The position numbers and the translations under genes are program-made. DNA of 64,000 nt from Conchocele bisecta (Eukaryota > Mollusca > Bivalvia > Lucinida > Thyasiridae), in contig CM055272.1 of assembly GCA_029237695.1 (NCBI GenBank), forward strand, positions 37,786,901 to 37,850,900. Direction: 5' to 3'. Under the pieces are notes generated by a model. The model was not told the origin of the DNA, ran no database searches, and worked only from the letters and a program-made list of their open reading frames with translations. This document shows positions 1 to 13,160 of the stretch, piece by piece. Numbering within the stretch: position 1 is the first letter of the stretch; every line of letters begins with the position of its first letter.

Positions 1-30
1 TTGCACTGATACGTCGAAAGCCTGAGATAA

Positions 31-167
31 AATTATTTATTGCACGGATGCGGCGAAATCCTTTGATCTCCGCAGTGTGCTAACTGCTGGAGATCACTGT
101 CTGGACCTGTCTGGCCCACTTCCCCCGTGTGTTAATTCACGAAGACGCACTGTCTAGCGTGCGTTAA
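31..167 (+). repeat. Left arm of a ~137 bp inverted repeat pair
   Basis: This segment reappears as its reverse complement at 13161-13298 with only scattered mismatches. Both arms share the outer block TTGCACGGATGCGGCGAAAT and a run including GGACCTGTCTGGCCCACTTC. Each arm also contains a smaller internal fold, GATCTCCG...CGGAGATC. The arms face each other across 13 kb, as terminal inverted repeats of a large DNA element or the ends of an inverted duplication would. No transposase was recognised between them. Confidence 0.75.
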
Positions 168-185
168 CTGGAATACTAACGCCAA

Positions 186-270
186 CGCTCATAATTTCAG
201 CGTGTCACATGAACACGCGACTGTGCAATGGCATGTCAAGGTCAGTGACATGAGGAAATTATGAGCGTAT
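186..270. repeat. Short inverted repeat
   Basis: CGCTCATAATTTC near 187 is matched by GAAATTATGAGCG at about 256-268, with an inner GTGTCAC/GTGACAT pair. It looks like a small fold-back or MITE remnant lying just inside the large left inverted repeat. Confidence 0.5.
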
Positions 271-1052
271 CAAACACAGCGAATCTTACGCATGCGCAAA
301 TTGTCACTAAATTACAGCACGTGCTCAACAATAATATAATAATAGGCAAAACACATGGGACAAACTGAGGTATTAACACCTGTTGTATTTAACACGTAAT
401 CACAAGAAACAAAAAAAACTGCACGACATGAGAACACTTATTAACCACACAAATTCACATTCGGCCAACATTAAATGTACAATTATAAAATGTTTTATGA
501 CCAAGGTCAGGAGCTTGTTCATTTTGCACACTGAGCTTTTCGACAGCATTTCTGGCGTCTTTAATGTTTTCCGCTTTGATTTTCTTTGTACAGTCTCCAC
601 TGATGGGTCTCCCTGAACTGGAGCTTCTACAGCATCGCTGAAATTATAGAGACCTTGCTACAAATATGTCTGTTCCACCAATAGAATGTTGACATAAATG
701 TGGGGTGGTGGTGTCCTTTGAGGGACCTGATCAATCAGCATACAGTTGTCTCCCGTTTAATGAACTTCAAGTTAGATAGCCATTAGCTGAAATTAAATGT
801 TCAACAGCAAACATTTCCATATGTGTTTAACCCTGGTGCAAGAACGTTTTATGTGCCGTTGAATAGTAGTAAACCAGAGCAAGCGAGCAGAGGCTAACGG
901 ATACCCCAGGCCGCCACCTGGACAGACAAATAAAAACTTTAACGCAACTCTGACGGACGGACGAACAAACGAACGAACTGACGGACGGAATGAAAACAAT
1001 ATATACCCATAGACATAATTCGTTTGCCGGTGGTATAAATAGACGTACATAC

Positions 1053-1264
1053 CGGCTTTCATCACTGTTGAAGATGGAGAAATAGAAAACCCCGAAATTG
1101 GTACTGTCAACATCAACATAGCCCACATCATAGACAGATACCATATCCGTAATGTCCGATTCATAAATATCCAAAGCTTGAGAACAAATGATATCCTCTG
1201 TGTCAAGCCGCCCTTCGCATAAATCCAACACTTGTGACAATAACAAGTCGTCTGACGCGTCCAT
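1053..1264 (-). CDS. Possible exon encoding an acidic peptide with a duplicated motif
   Basis: On the minus strand an ATG at 1264 opens a frame beginning MDASDDLLLSQVLDLCEG. It runs about 70 codons to a textbook splice donor, GCCG|GTATGT, at 1053/1052. The bases before the ATG end in AG, so an internal exon is also possible. The peptide is acidic and contains the same motif twice, LLLSQVLDLCEG and IICSQALDIYES. I recall similar N-terminal motifs in tyrosine-recombinase/KIAA1958-like proteins of invertebrates, but this is a weak resemblance. No following exon was found before the window edge. Confidence 0.3.
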
Positions 1265-1497
1265 CTTGTACAAAGTTACTGCCACAAATAAATAAGAACT
1301 GCGTTTCACCCACCCAGATCGAGTAAGCTAAGCATGCGCCTTTCAATTTGACACGTGTCACGTGCATGTCAAATGGAACAAGCATGTCCAAATTAACGTG
1401 GGCTCACCGAAGGGTATGTCTGGAACGGTGAAAGGTAAATACATGTAAACTGTAAAACAACAGCAAAACAACACTAAATATGTATATTCGTGTGCTG

Positions 1498-1526
1498 GAT
1501 TTCGCCGCAAACCGTGCAATAAATTA
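1498..1526. repeat. Third copy of the terminal motif of the large inverted repeat
   Basis: GGATTTCGCCGCAAACCGTG followed by CAATAAATT matches the outer ~28 bp of the 13161-13298 arm. It is inverted relative to 31-60, so 31-1526 could itself be a 1.5 kb element with short terminal inverted repeats. Confidence 0.5.
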
Positions 1527-1635
1527 GTTAGACAATGTCTTCTCGTCGAATATGGTTAGTTAACAGAGCGTGGGGGGAATTTCCCCCATGCGCTGTTAAC
1601 TAACCATATTCGACTCGAGTACATTATCTAACTTA
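1524..1635. repeat. Palindromic MITE-like element
   Basis: A ~50 bp arm containing CGAATATGGTTAGTTAACAG is followed after a few bases by its near-perfect reverse complement. The centre is GGGGGAATTTCCCCC. There is no coding capacity. Confidence 0.7.
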
Positions 1636-2310
1636 TACATATTTTGTCGAATTTATTGTAAGTTTAATACAAATAATATAATTACACAATTTAATTCCAG
1701 CCATTCCTCTTGGGTACCCCACTTTTATTTACATTTCCGCAGACATGTCCTCAATACCCTGCGGTCACGTGACCAGTTAAAAGTGACACAAATATAGCAG
1801 GCGTCTGTTATCTGGTTCACAATCTTACCGAAGCTGGATTACTACGTTTGCATGCAATCAGTGTATAACCAACACAGCATGCACACCTGCGCTGCTTTAT
1901 CAGTGACTACGGTGCCCGTGGTTCTATAACAATGATATCACTCCACGAGCTGTTAGTGTTATTGGCATTTTCATAGCACTAATTAATAGTATATTTGTAT
2001 TTTCGTGACACAGCGCCATGAAACTTCATATTCGGGGTATCGATCCGAAAGTCGCCCAGTCACTTGTAGCCTGTCGATCATGAATGGGTCATGTTATCAG
2101 GGCATGACTGGTTAAAGGTTACGCACCGGTATTGCTCTACTTAATTGATTGCTGATATTTGCGCATGCGCAGGTTATCCTGACACGTATAATAGGCGTTA
2201 ATCTGAAGCATATAACACATTGATTTTCAGAATAACAACAACAACAAGCTGTTTGACTTTTCTGAAAATCACCAAATAAAGCTGATAAAACACAACTCTG
2301 TAAGTATATA
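1636..2310. other. No recognised feature
   Basis: AT-rich unique-looking DNA. I see no open frame, repeat or RNA gene that I can support here. Confidence 0.4.
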
Positions 2311-2314
2311 TCAC

Positions 2315-2428
2315 CTGAACACTGAAGTAGGCAATCATAGACAACATCGACTAGCTTCGCTGAAGATTTAAGGTTAGTCTGTGCCGTAATTCTCGAGTTA
2401 TTGACTTTTATATCACTTTCTCCTTTGT
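2315..2428 (-). CDS. Possible internal exon
   Basis: On the minus strand, ATTTTCAG|ACAAAGG (acceptor) and TTCAG|GTGATA (donor) bracket 114 bases open in one frame, including VNNSRITAQTNLKSSAKLVD. The peptide looks protein-like but is not recognised, and the surrounding frame has no ATG. It may be chance. Confidence 0.22.
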
Positions 2429-3240
2429 CTGAAAATTCCGCCAATATTTACACCAACATTGAAGTAACCTATAGCCGTCACTGCCTGTACCCGGCACATC
2501 ACTTGTGTAATTTGATAGTGGGGGTTTCCTCAACCGTCACTACCAATTGCTACCAATTGTTAACATAAAAGTCGATATTGCTTATCTACATTCTACATAA
2601 ACCACGCGCGAGCACAGATATTTGCACTTTCTTGCGGACATCGGTGCGAACGCGACAAAACAAGATATTTTCGAAGACTTTTGAAAACCGAAGATAGCGA
2701 GAACCGATGGTATTTCTGATTATACCATATCAAATATAGTATAGTAATATGAAGGATAGAGTAAAAGTATAATAAAATAATAATCTTGAACATTTGCAAA
2801 ACTTAGTATAGTGGCATATTACAAAAACTCTGAAATTTGAAACTTCACCACAAAACCACCCAGAACATCAAACATAAGTCATAGTCTCGTGTCTGAACCC
2901 TAACCCTAATTAGCAGTAGCAATTAAAACGAATAATCCCACCTAGTCTAGCGGCCACACTAAATATACACCCGTTATCTATAAAACGTTTATAAAACGAA
3001 ATATACGAAATATTGGCATCAATTGTTGACGTCGGCCAGTCTCTCAAACTAGGTAATACTAGAAAGATTCATAATAATTGTTACGCCGTAGTGTAATCAG
3101 ATAGTTAGATAGATATATAGATAGACAGACAGATAGATAAATAGGTAGCTAGGCAGAACATTAATTAATTAAATCCAAAAAAATAAAAAAATAAAAAATC
3201 TAAGTTTGTTAATTGCTTCATTATCACTTCTCAGATTAAA
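2429..3240. other. Non-coding stretch with a GATA-type microsatellite
   Basis: Mostly AT-rich DNA without a supported gene. A short imperfect (GATA)/(GACA) run lies at about 3106-3145. The last part may belong to the 5' untranslated region of the LINE that starts coding at 3245. Confidence 0.4.
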
Positions 3241-3244
3241 TATA

Positions 3245-5171
3245 ATGGCTCAAATAAACACCCCCAACACCCCCAACAACCAATAGGAAGAGAGCAAGGG
3301 AACAAGACCATTCAGATAATCTATCACCAAACTGCAAATCACAGGATGCAAAACAACCTAACAACAAACAGAGTACCCCACCCCCGTCCCCGTCTCCTAC
3401 ATCGATACCATCGCCCACTCGTTCTCCACGCACAAATAATAAGGAGCAGCCACAGTCACAATTCGACACATTGCATTTTAAATTACTAGGGGCAGAAGGG
3501 CAGTGATAACAACATTCCAGTTCGCCATTGCGTTAGCAACTTACGTAGGCAAGAATATGTCATCTAACGACGTTAAATGCACCCGGGATGCAGACATCAT
3601 AAAAAGTTAGTACACAGAAAAAGTGGATTGACAGGGCAAAGTCATTCACTGCACCCGCTAGTATGCGCAACGTAGAGTTTAAATTACTTCAAACACAAAC
3701 GCAATCAACTAACAATACACAACGCAAACAACAAAACCAGCCACAAACCGCAATCGGAATCGCTAATCATCCCGACTTTATAGGTCTGAGTAAGGAAGAC
3801 TTAATGTTGGCAGAAAACGCCAATAAGAACAATATCACCGCGGCACATCAAATAGGAAAAACCAAATCTACTCTACTAATTCACTTCAGCACATCCCTGC
3901 CCTATCAAATTACACCAGCACCCTACATTAACGAAGGCAACCCCATTGACATCGGCATAACAATCCAACGACCGATTCGCTGCAATAAATGTCAGCAATT
4001 TTGTCACATTCAAAAAGCATGCAAAAACAACACAATAATATGCCCCATCTGCGCGTACAACCATTATTACAATGACTGCACGAGCAAACAGGTCAGGGAC
4101 AATGATTTCTGCAATAACTGTTACGTGGCTGGTGTACAGGCTTGTGGACATCGGTCAAGTGATCCCTACTGCCCGATGCTAATTAAATACAAATCACATC
4201 TCGAACAAAAGAACAACACTAGGCAACTGGCACGCAACGCACTAAAAGAACAAATAATGAACCCTGTAACAAAAACACTGCCTATTCAAGTAGTTACCAA
4301 CAACACACCTGCAAAACAACGAACTACAAAACAGCCTCCAACGAACCCAGCCCCACAAAAGGAAAACATAAAACAAAGAAACCCCAAAGAAGATAACATG
4401 CAAGGATACGTTTCTAAACAACAGCTCTTAGAACTAATTTCGGCTCTTGAAATTGCAATTGAAAAACAACTAGGAGTAACCACCAATGGCATTATAGGAC
4501 AAATAGCAGAACAACACTTAGGACAAAATGTAACAACAACAACAATTCCTAGCACACCATCCACTGAAAAAATGCACACGTCACAGATGGACAGATCCCA
4601 ACATGAAACTTCTATACTAAACGTTTTAGGTACACTGGCTAATGCGGACAAGGTAATAAAGTCACTAAACAAATTTAAAGCAAGTAAACAATCGACCGTT
4701 AGCGGACAAAGTAGTAAGCCCTTTACCACGAAACTGGGGGGAAACAAATCAACACTTACACCCGAGCCCCTAATGTTTGATAGCAGCATGGACGACTCAG
4801 ACCCAAATAAACTAATAATCGTAACATCAACCGAATCTATAGAGTCTCATCCCATTCAAACACTAACAGGTATCTCCAATATTTCGACCATTTGTGCAGA
4901 CAACACAACATTACATGAAATAAACGATAATGAGGACACACCAATAAACAAACAAACGTCAAGCAATAGTGGTGTTGCCACATCAACACCCAATAACAGT
5001 CCAACAGAAAAAGGTACAACTATAGAAAATTATAATATGCGTAAAACTATAACAGCAAATCGTAAATATAATACAAAATCCATAAAAGATAACGTAACCG
5101 AAGTTAGTTCAAAAGTGAATACAGGCATGAAAAAACAGAATAAATTTACTAACAAGCAGAAAGATAGGTAA
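3245..5171 (+). pseudogene. LINE ORF1 (gag-like, CCHC zinc knuckles), frameshifted at the N-terminus
   Basis: The longest clean frame is 3663-5171 (502 codons), but the protein evidently starts earlier. An ATG at 3245 opens MAQINTPNTPNNQ and meets a stop. The next frame then carries a basic, Ser/Pro-rich stretch up to about 3500, followed by another shift to about 3600. In the long frame, three Cys/His clusters lie at residues about 116-175: CNKCQQFCHIQKAC (CX2CX4HX4C), CPICAYNHYYNDC, and a CNNC...CGH...C cluster. The C-terminal half is Asn/Thr/Lys-rich and low in complexity, as in ORF1 nucleic-acid chaperones of I-type LINEs. The role would be binding LINE RNA. The gap to ORF2 is 176 bases. 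Confidence 0.82.
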
Positions 5172-5347
5172 AAAACGTATTAAAATCAGTGGCACCGTTA
5201 GCGGAACAACAACAACAGTGCAATTTAACACCATTTAATGGTAATAAAGTCCTAAATTCACAGAAAAGGAGTCAGGCATATGCACCAAAAGCTCATCATA
5301 AGATATATACAATAAAAAATAAATATGGGTAGAAACAAAAATAAAGG

Positions 5348-8300
5348 ATGACCCTGACCGTCTTTCAATGGAACTGTCGGGGATTTGTAAAAACAAAAGG
5401 AGAGCTTATCAATGTTCTAGAAAATAACGTAATGTCACCTGATGTAATATGCCTGCAAGAAATGTCAAAGCCTTCAACACTCACTGGATACAACCTCGTA
5501 TCCTACGCAACCAATTCTTTCCATGGCAGTGGGGTAGGAATATACGATAAAAATGGAATATCATGTGTAGAACTTAAAACAAATCACCTTACAGAAAAAC
5601 TAAATAACCTCTATTGTGGTATTAAGGTACTCAGCAATAAAGGAAACATTGATATATTAAATGTGTACATTGGCCCTGGTAACCATAATCACGAACCAAA
5701 ACTAAACAACCTCAATAAAATTATCACACAATTAAGCAATAAATCTCTAATATTGGGTGACTTCAACGGGCACAACCCACTATGGGACGTGCATTACAAT
5801 GCTAAGACAAACAAAGTAGGTGATGAAATAATACAATTTCTAGATAACACTGATTATGTAGTACTTAACAACGGAGCTGTAACTTACGATACGTCACACA
5901 TTTCTTCAAGCAAATGTATTGGAACAGCACCGACATAACATTAGCAACACCTGCTTTAGCCTCCTTGACCTCCTGGTCCGTCCATGACTCTACACTAGGA
6001 AGTGACCACTATCCGATAATTACTAAAGTTTCTACCCAATACCATAGAAGTACTCCAGCCACCATTCCTAAATGGAAGTTAGGTCATGCTAACTGGGAGC
6101 TTGTTCCAACGACTATGCACTAATAGACTACACACAGATACAAATCTAGATACAAAACAATACCACGATGAAATTTGTGAGCACCCTCTATAACAAGTAA
6201 GGAGAGTATACCACAGACAAGTGGTAAAGCTCATAATCGCCCAACCAATCCCTGGTGGACACCAGCATTGCACAGATGCCATTAAAAACAGGGAGAACTG
6301 TCTGCGTAGATGGAAACAAGCACACAAATATCATACAACACTTAAACAAACTAGGCGAGAGGAATATTGAAAGCTAAGTCCCTCGCGACTGAAGTAATTA
6401 ACGACGCAAAAAGTTGTGGTTAGGGATTTATATCTGAAATAAATAACGGCAAAACGAGTAAAGAATTATGGGACCAATTTAATAGAATCAGAGGAAAAGC
6501 TATAAAGCCAATGCCTCCACTATTACATAACAATAGCAATGTCTACGACAACAAACAAAAAGCAGAGGTGCTCACAGACCATTATACAACTATGTCAAGT
6601 GACAATAATCTTAATCCCGAATTCAAAACAGTTAAGGTTAAGAGAAACCCCGAAATTCAAACAAAAATAGATACTAACACGTTATGGCCAGAATCTAATG
6701 AGGTTGACTGCCTCAATCGGTGCTTTATTATGTCAGAACTGAAATATGCCCTTAAAAATAAGAAAAACTCTGCACCAGGAGCAGACAAGATACACTACGC
6801 AATACTAAAGCATCTCCCAAAAGAATCTATGGAACAACTGCTTCTGGTGATAAATAAATCCTGGGTAAATGGCACTACCAGATACCTGGAAAGAAGCTAC
6901 CATCATCCCTATATTGAAACCAAAGAAGGACCCAACACTCCCGCCCTCATACAGACCCATTTCTCTAACACCAGCAATATGTAAAATAATGGAAACGATG
7001 GTAGCTAACAGATTAAAACATCACTTAGAAACAAAATCAGAAACTCAGCCCGACCCAATCAGGATTCCGAAATAACAGATCTACATTATAACTCGCACGA
7101 CTAGACACAATTATTAAAACAGCCATGATGGAAAAGAAAATGGTCGTTGCAGTATTCCTAGACTTAGAAAAAGCCTTTGACCTAATGTGGACGAAAGGTG
7201 CAATAGAACAACTCATCGGAAGGGCATAAATAATAGAATGTTGTCGTGGCTTGACAACTTTCTAACGGGCAGAAAAATTAGAGTGAGAATAGGATCAGAA
7301 CACTCCGAATTTCAAAATGTAGATAACGGTAGCCCCCAGGGCAGCGTAGTTAGTCCAACGCTGTTTAACATCATGATAGATAAATAATATAACGAACTCA
7401 ATGAGAACAACCCAATTACAACTATCAAAAATGATCTATCGCAATTTGCAGATGATAGCTCGATCTGGCATGTACATGCAGATCTTAATATAGCCTTGGG
7501 GGCTGTACAGACAACATTAGATAAAATCACAACATGGCAAAAGAAATGGGGGTTTAAAATATCCCCACTAAAAACTGAGGCAGTCATCTTTCATAGAGGA
7601 GGACACTTATTCTACAAAAGCACGGAGCAACGGTATGCATATAAAGGAGATCAACAATACAAAATTAAAGAACTAGTTGTTAACAATCAGGCAATACCAT
7701 GCACAAAATGCGCAAAGTTCCTAGGTATGTACTTGGACGATAGACTTACCTGGGGACCTCACATATCAGATCTAATTCAACGTTGTAGGAAGGATCTAAA
7801 TCTAATGAAACTAATCTCAGGTACATCTTATGGTGCAGACAAATCCTCCCTCCTACAACTATATAAAGCATTAATCCTGTCGAAGATGGACTATGGATGC
7901 ATGCTATATAAAGATGCTGCGGCTGCTCACCTGGATAAGTTAGAATTAATTCAAAGAGCAGCGCTAAGGCTTGCCACGGGTGCCTATAAAACAACAAGAG
8001 CCGCAGTAATCGAAGTAGAAACAGCAGTGTTACCACTAGACTTAAGAAGGGAACAAACATTACTCAAATACTGGGTCCGAACCCAACCCCATGGCGCTCA
8101 CCTACCAATCAACGAACTAATACAACTCAAACCAGCATACAAATACAATATGATTAAACAAAAACGAGACGCAACCAATACAGTCAATAATTATACAATG
8201 TACCAACAAAAAAGCCAATGTAAAAACGTGTTATGCAATGAATGCACTAATCTTAACAGAAGAATATGATTTGGGTGGATGCGAGATGCAGCCATTCAAA

Positions 8301-9324
8301 CCGCATATCCCGTATTATCTATTTGAAATTACAGCTCGATCTGATCTCACTGAAATTATAAAAGATAAAACTAAGAATCCAACCCTTAGCCTCAAACACG
8401 CAATGGAACATTTAGAACATAATTGGAAAGACAGCCTACACATCTATACGGACGGTAGCAAAAACCCAGAACTCGGTATCACCTCAGCTGCGTTTGTGGT
8501 CCCGGAACTAAGTCACGTAGAACAATACAAACTGGCCCCCAATCTAACTGTATTTACTTCGGAACTTATTGCAATTGAAAAAGCCCTCATATTCAACCTA
8601 AAATTAAAAAAGTACAATAACACTGTAATCATAACAGACTCACTAAGCTCCATCCAAGCAATCAACACAGGTACGTCTAAAACGAGACCTGACAAGGTCC
8701 ATACCATTAAAATTCTTATAAGTAAACATATGGAACAAGGGAAAATTATTAATATACTGGGTACCCTCACATGTTGGAATACCTGGAAACGAAGAAGCCG
8801 ACCGAGCGGCAAGCCACAGCTCATTTGATAGGCAACAAGATAATACTCTGCCTACACACAGAGAATTATATTCAGTCATTAAACAAAAAATAAAATCAAA
8901 ATGGCAAAAACGATGGGATAACATTCAAGCATTACTATGGCGGCACACATTTCAAGTCATGGTACCTACCATACCAAATAAATGTAAACAATACAGCAAG
9001 GATAGAAATGTCAGATAAAATAATAACACGACTCAGACTAGGTAGAAACGGTATAAAGGCAAATCTTCATCCACAGGGCAGCGATATTGATGTAGATTTG
9101 AATTGTAGTCAGTGCGACGAAGATGAAATAGAGAACTGGACCACTATTTCTTCTTCTGCCCAGCGCATGAATTAGCAAGAGAAGATCTAGCCGCTGTCTG
9201 CTTAAAAAATAATATTATATCATCTCAATATAATTTAATATTCCCCCCTAAAGAATGCGAAAATGAAATACACTTAGCTGTACTAAAATACATTAAGGCG
9301 ACAGGTTATTGGAATAAAATATAA
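5348..9324 (+). pseudogene. LINE ORF2: endonuclease, reverse transcriptase, RNase H (inactivated)
   Basis: The frame opens MTLTVFQWNCRG, the start of an AP-like endonuclease. Endonuclease landmarks follow: CLQEM, LGDFNGHNPLWD and, after a frameshift near 5925, GSDHYPI. RT landmarks are spread over three frames: SAPGADKIHY (about 6770), SYRPISLTPAI (about 6945), VFLDLEKAFD (about 7150), GSPQGSVVSPTLFN (about 7335), the catalytic FADD at 7445-7456, and KFLGMYLDDRLTWG. RNase H has YTDGSK (about 8447), a Glu in ELIAIEKAL, ITDSLSS and, after another shift near 8757, VPSHVGIPGNEEAD. A Cys-rich tail (CSQCDE, then CPAH) ends at a TAA at 9322-9324. The full set of catalytic motifs shows an autonomous ancestor. 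The many shifts and stops make this a pseudogene. Confidence 0.88.
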
Positions 9325-9399
9325 ACATGACACCGTTGCTCCACTAAAATTAAAAGCTGTCAAAAATAAATGATATAATGTTTTTATTTTATTTTAAAA

Positions 9400-12300
9400 T
9401 CCAACTCATGCAAACAGTTATACGCCGGTATCGTGGATAGAAACACATTAAAAACCCGATGGAGTGGCCGAGCTAAGTTACGTCCATGACACTGGGCCCC
9501 ATTGTCTCCATCCCATATCTGAAAATTGCTGTAAATATTTTCAGGATTTACCAATCTAATATAATCTTTAAACATGTCAATAGACGTCCGTACACTCGGC
9601 CGGGTGGCGTTACTCATTATAGAGTGAATAGTCGAATGACGAGCAACATCACTTGTGTCGGGGATACATGTTTCTCCGGCAACGAGAGGACTGTTGCATA
9701 CTATGCTGCTCGTCTGCCTGCTAGATGCTCGCACCTAATAATAATACTAGAATTAATATTTGATCAATGGTGGCGGCCGGGTGCTGCCTGCATCCAATGC
9801 TACAACAATTCTCACCTTTAGTCTGCTCACTGGTGCCACTGGTCTCATAACAATACCGAGTTGACTTGCAACAAGGAAAGTATAATAATGTCACGATATG
9901 CGATGCAATCAAATAAGTACAATATAACTGCACCTATATTTCTTCCATAATGGTAGTACCTGGCGGTAATCATTGATCACGAGGCAATCAACCCAAACAA
10001 CCAACTATTACAATCATTAATCATACAGACCCATCAAACTCAAACAGTTAATATGGTGCCCGGTCGGACGAGTGGTTAGCACAACTGAATCGGGTAGCTC
10101 CGAACGCCAATGCCTTTGACTGACGGCTGGCGTCAAACAAATAGCAAACCCTAGATCATTTTAACGATATCCTGCGAGCTGCCGCCCCCTGGGTGGACAC
10201 TGTATTAACTCCCGAACGGACCGTATGGGGACGGGGCCGCGGGGGGCGGTGTCAGCGTATGGCTGGCCGCTACTTGGGAATCCCGTCCGCTTGCGGCTGC
10301 GAAGGCCATTCTAGCATAACCATAGCTAAAACTAAAATACAAGTAATCCCACCCAATGGGTATGTACTCGATCGGAACTGGCCCAGGAAAGTCTCTTGCG
10401 TATGGATTGCCTTATCGAGGATTAGTACTGGGACATTAACGAGACGATATGTACAGGCTCGTGTGGGCTAACACATGAATCCAAAATTAACATACAAGTA
10501 ATCCCACCCAACGAGTGTACGGAATTCTACCCACCACAATCCCGATATGCTATTATGTACTATGTTAGACTAGACTTAGTAGATTATATTTAGTAGTAGT
10601 GGTAAGGGTAATGAGTGGAAAGAGGAGGAAGGGTCAACAATTGGTCTGGTACCGGTGGAACTCGCTTCACTGACGAAGCCTGTTTAGTCGGTGACGGACG
10701 GACTCTTCTTGCACGCATTATTGTTGGCCTGCCTTCTAACCACTCAAGCCAGACTACTTCTGGTATTTTAATCAAACTGCAACAATAGGGTGAGTGGTGG
10801 GATTTTACATATATGCATAGACGTACTTGTATATATATCCATGTACATATATAGAGCGTGCACCGTCAGATAACAAAATATATTGGACTCGCAGAGATTG
10901 ACATCGATCCGTGCATGAAATGCCACGGCTTCGTTCGGTCTCTGCGAAGCTCCGGGACGGCTGGTGTCGTGGGGATATCGTTGTCGGGAACCGTAAAGTC
11001 GCCCCCCCCGAACCCCTGCGATATCAGCCGTTAGAAACAGTAATAATATACAAAAAAAAAAAAGCAATTACCCAAGGCACACACATTATTCGAAAATAGC
11101 ACTGTACTCGAGTGAGCAATGACATTGGTGAACCTAGCCTCTACCCGAATACGTCACAATCCAAATAACTGCATAGCGGTCTGGTCGATGGGTGGGTAGT
11201 AAGTCTGAAACAAGTGCCGCTCTAATATAAACTTGTATTTTAACTGTAATGTAATTTTAAAATTGGCCCTATAATACATCAATAAAAAACACATAGGAAC
11301 ACATACGTCTAGGTCCACACTGTCGCCGAGGAGTAATCATAATACACATATGTATACACGTCCATGATATGTACATATGCAAAAATGTATAGCATAACCA
11401 GGAGTCCCATTTCCAATACACGAAACAGATAGGGACCATACAATTCATGCTGAATAACCATACATGTTCTTCTCCCAAGATTCGTTGTAGCACCAATGCG
11501 TCACCAACGAAGCGACACCGAGAGGACCGCATCCAGGTACACCGATACTTGTCTAGTAAGTAGACAAATATCAACGACTCTCACTAGGTCACAATGGTCT
11601 GGTCCATCCCAGGCAAGCGTCCAGGGAGTTCAGAATCTGCGGACGTAATACACTCATGTCACCCATAAGTCCACTCAGTCCATCCTATGATGGACCGCGC
11701 GAGACACGGGGGCGGCTCATAGCTCCCTTACGTGTGTCTCGTCCCGAATGGCAGGGTGACAGTTTTTTGTAATTTTTTACTACATCCAAGCACGCAATAA
11801 TAGCTTACTTCCGCCCAATACGGACGGTCCCTTACACGCATAGGCATTATACATGTACACAATACTCCGCACAGCAGCGTGTAGTGTAGTAAAGAATATG
11901 CATAACATAAACAAATATAAACCACTAAGGCGACCAAGTCAACATATGAAGTCATAGAAGACAGAAGCTGCTCCCGCTGATTGAAAGTCGGGAGTGCTTG
12001 GTGAACCCGGGTGTCACAAATAACCGGTGGATCCACTCCATACAGACACGACGCTAGAAGACAGAAGCTCAAGAACGGAGGATTTCTGCCTGCAACAATA
12101 TACCTCAAAGCGCCGAACTGTTTCTGTGCAGTTAGTGGTCGAGCCGGGCATAATGGTCTCATCATATTGTCCATATAGTCAATCAACAGAATCTGGCCCT
12201 ATGGGGACCAGCTATTTCGCCCTTAGGGCAGTAGATGAGCCAAGTCAATATGACATTGGACATAACCCTGACAGACACACTTAGATAGGCACGCACCCAC

Positions 12301-13160
12301 AACATATACATACACAATCCAGATAAGGGCATCTGTGATTTTCATGCACACAGCTCACTCAAACACAAACCAGATGCGGTCCTCGCGGTGTAGCCAGACG
12401 CCTACGACACCAACAAAGAGAAGATCAGAACCAAATAAAACAAACTTAGTTCCCCCTCCTCGGGGACAAGGCCTCGCTCGTGTCTATCACCCACTCAGTG
12501 GGAGGTGGCCTAGGCTCTGTGGACCCGACATCGGGTCGTTTCCTCTGTGTTGCATACTGGGCAGTGTCATGCTATATGCGCCTTGGGATCTGTGGCGGAA
12601 TGAGCTGCCTGGGTGTTGCCAGTGGCGGCCTTGTGGGTGACTTGGGCATGGCTTGCCTGTCTCCTCGTCGCTGCGGGTGGCGGTTGCGGTGCGGAGCCTC
12701 CGGTTGTCACTGACTACGGTGTCCCGGTCTGCTGTGGGTGGGTCGGTGGCTCGGCTCCGGCTCGGCCTGCGCTGTTGCTCCTCTGTGGGCGTTGGATTTG
12801 CCCATATCACGTGGATCCGTTTCTGCTTGGTCTGTCTTGCCTCGTCCAACCCTCTAATAGCATTAGCAGGTAATATAACAATGTAACGGCTGAGTATCCA
12901 TATATCATATGCACGCACACTCGGCCCTCTTCACGGTCTGACATATCGGCATTGTGCAATAGGAGAATGAACTAATTAGGTTAAACTCACCGCCTCATCG
13001 TCTCCTTCATTTAATGCACATATTTCGACTGTATCGCATATATTAGTAAATTCGGAAACAAATGGGCCAACGGCCATTGGCCTGATCATTTACGGGCACA
13101 TGCCCGGGTATGGAAGGTCTTCGAGCCATTTCCCACCCTTAAATATAAGAATACAGCATA
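9400..13160. other. 3.7 kb stretch without a recognisable gene, relatively GC-rich
   Basis: Between the LINE end and the right inverted-repeat arm I find no protein I can name. Several frames are open for 60-150 codons (for example 11728-12186 minus and 12487-12918 minus), but all are compositionally odd and overlap one another. The part at about 12440-12830 is notably G/C-rich compared with the rest of the window. The segment is not visibly tandem and does not match other repeats here. Confidence 0.4.

Larger units (their letters stand above)
3245..9400 (+). mobile_element. Full-length but decayed LINE, I-group (I/Nimb-like)
   Basis: A two-ORF non-LTR retrotransposon in the plus orientation. 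ORF1 (about 3245-5171) is a nucleic-acid-binding protein with CCHC zinc knuckles. ORF2 (5348-9324) carries apurinic endonuclease, reverse transcriptase, RNase H and a C-terminal Cys/His segment, in that order. This domain set is typical of the I superfamily. The 3' end lies near 9370-9400 after a T-rich tail (TTTTTATTTTATTTT). No clear poly(A) or target duplication was found. At least ten frameshifts or stops show that the copy cannot move by itself. Confidence 0.88.

Noticed and set aside
2896..2912. Telomere-like CCCTAACCCTAA, also near 32988
   Set aside because: Only about two units at each place and no array. Chance or a small interstitial remnant.
10053..10120. Possible tRNA or SINE head (GGTGCCCGGTCGGACGAGTGG...)
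   Set aside because: Only a loose A-box resemblance. No B box (GGTTCGANNCC) or T-arm follows at the right distance.
11728..12186. 152-codon minus-strand frame
   Set aside because: No domain, odd composition, and overlaps other equally long frames in both directions.
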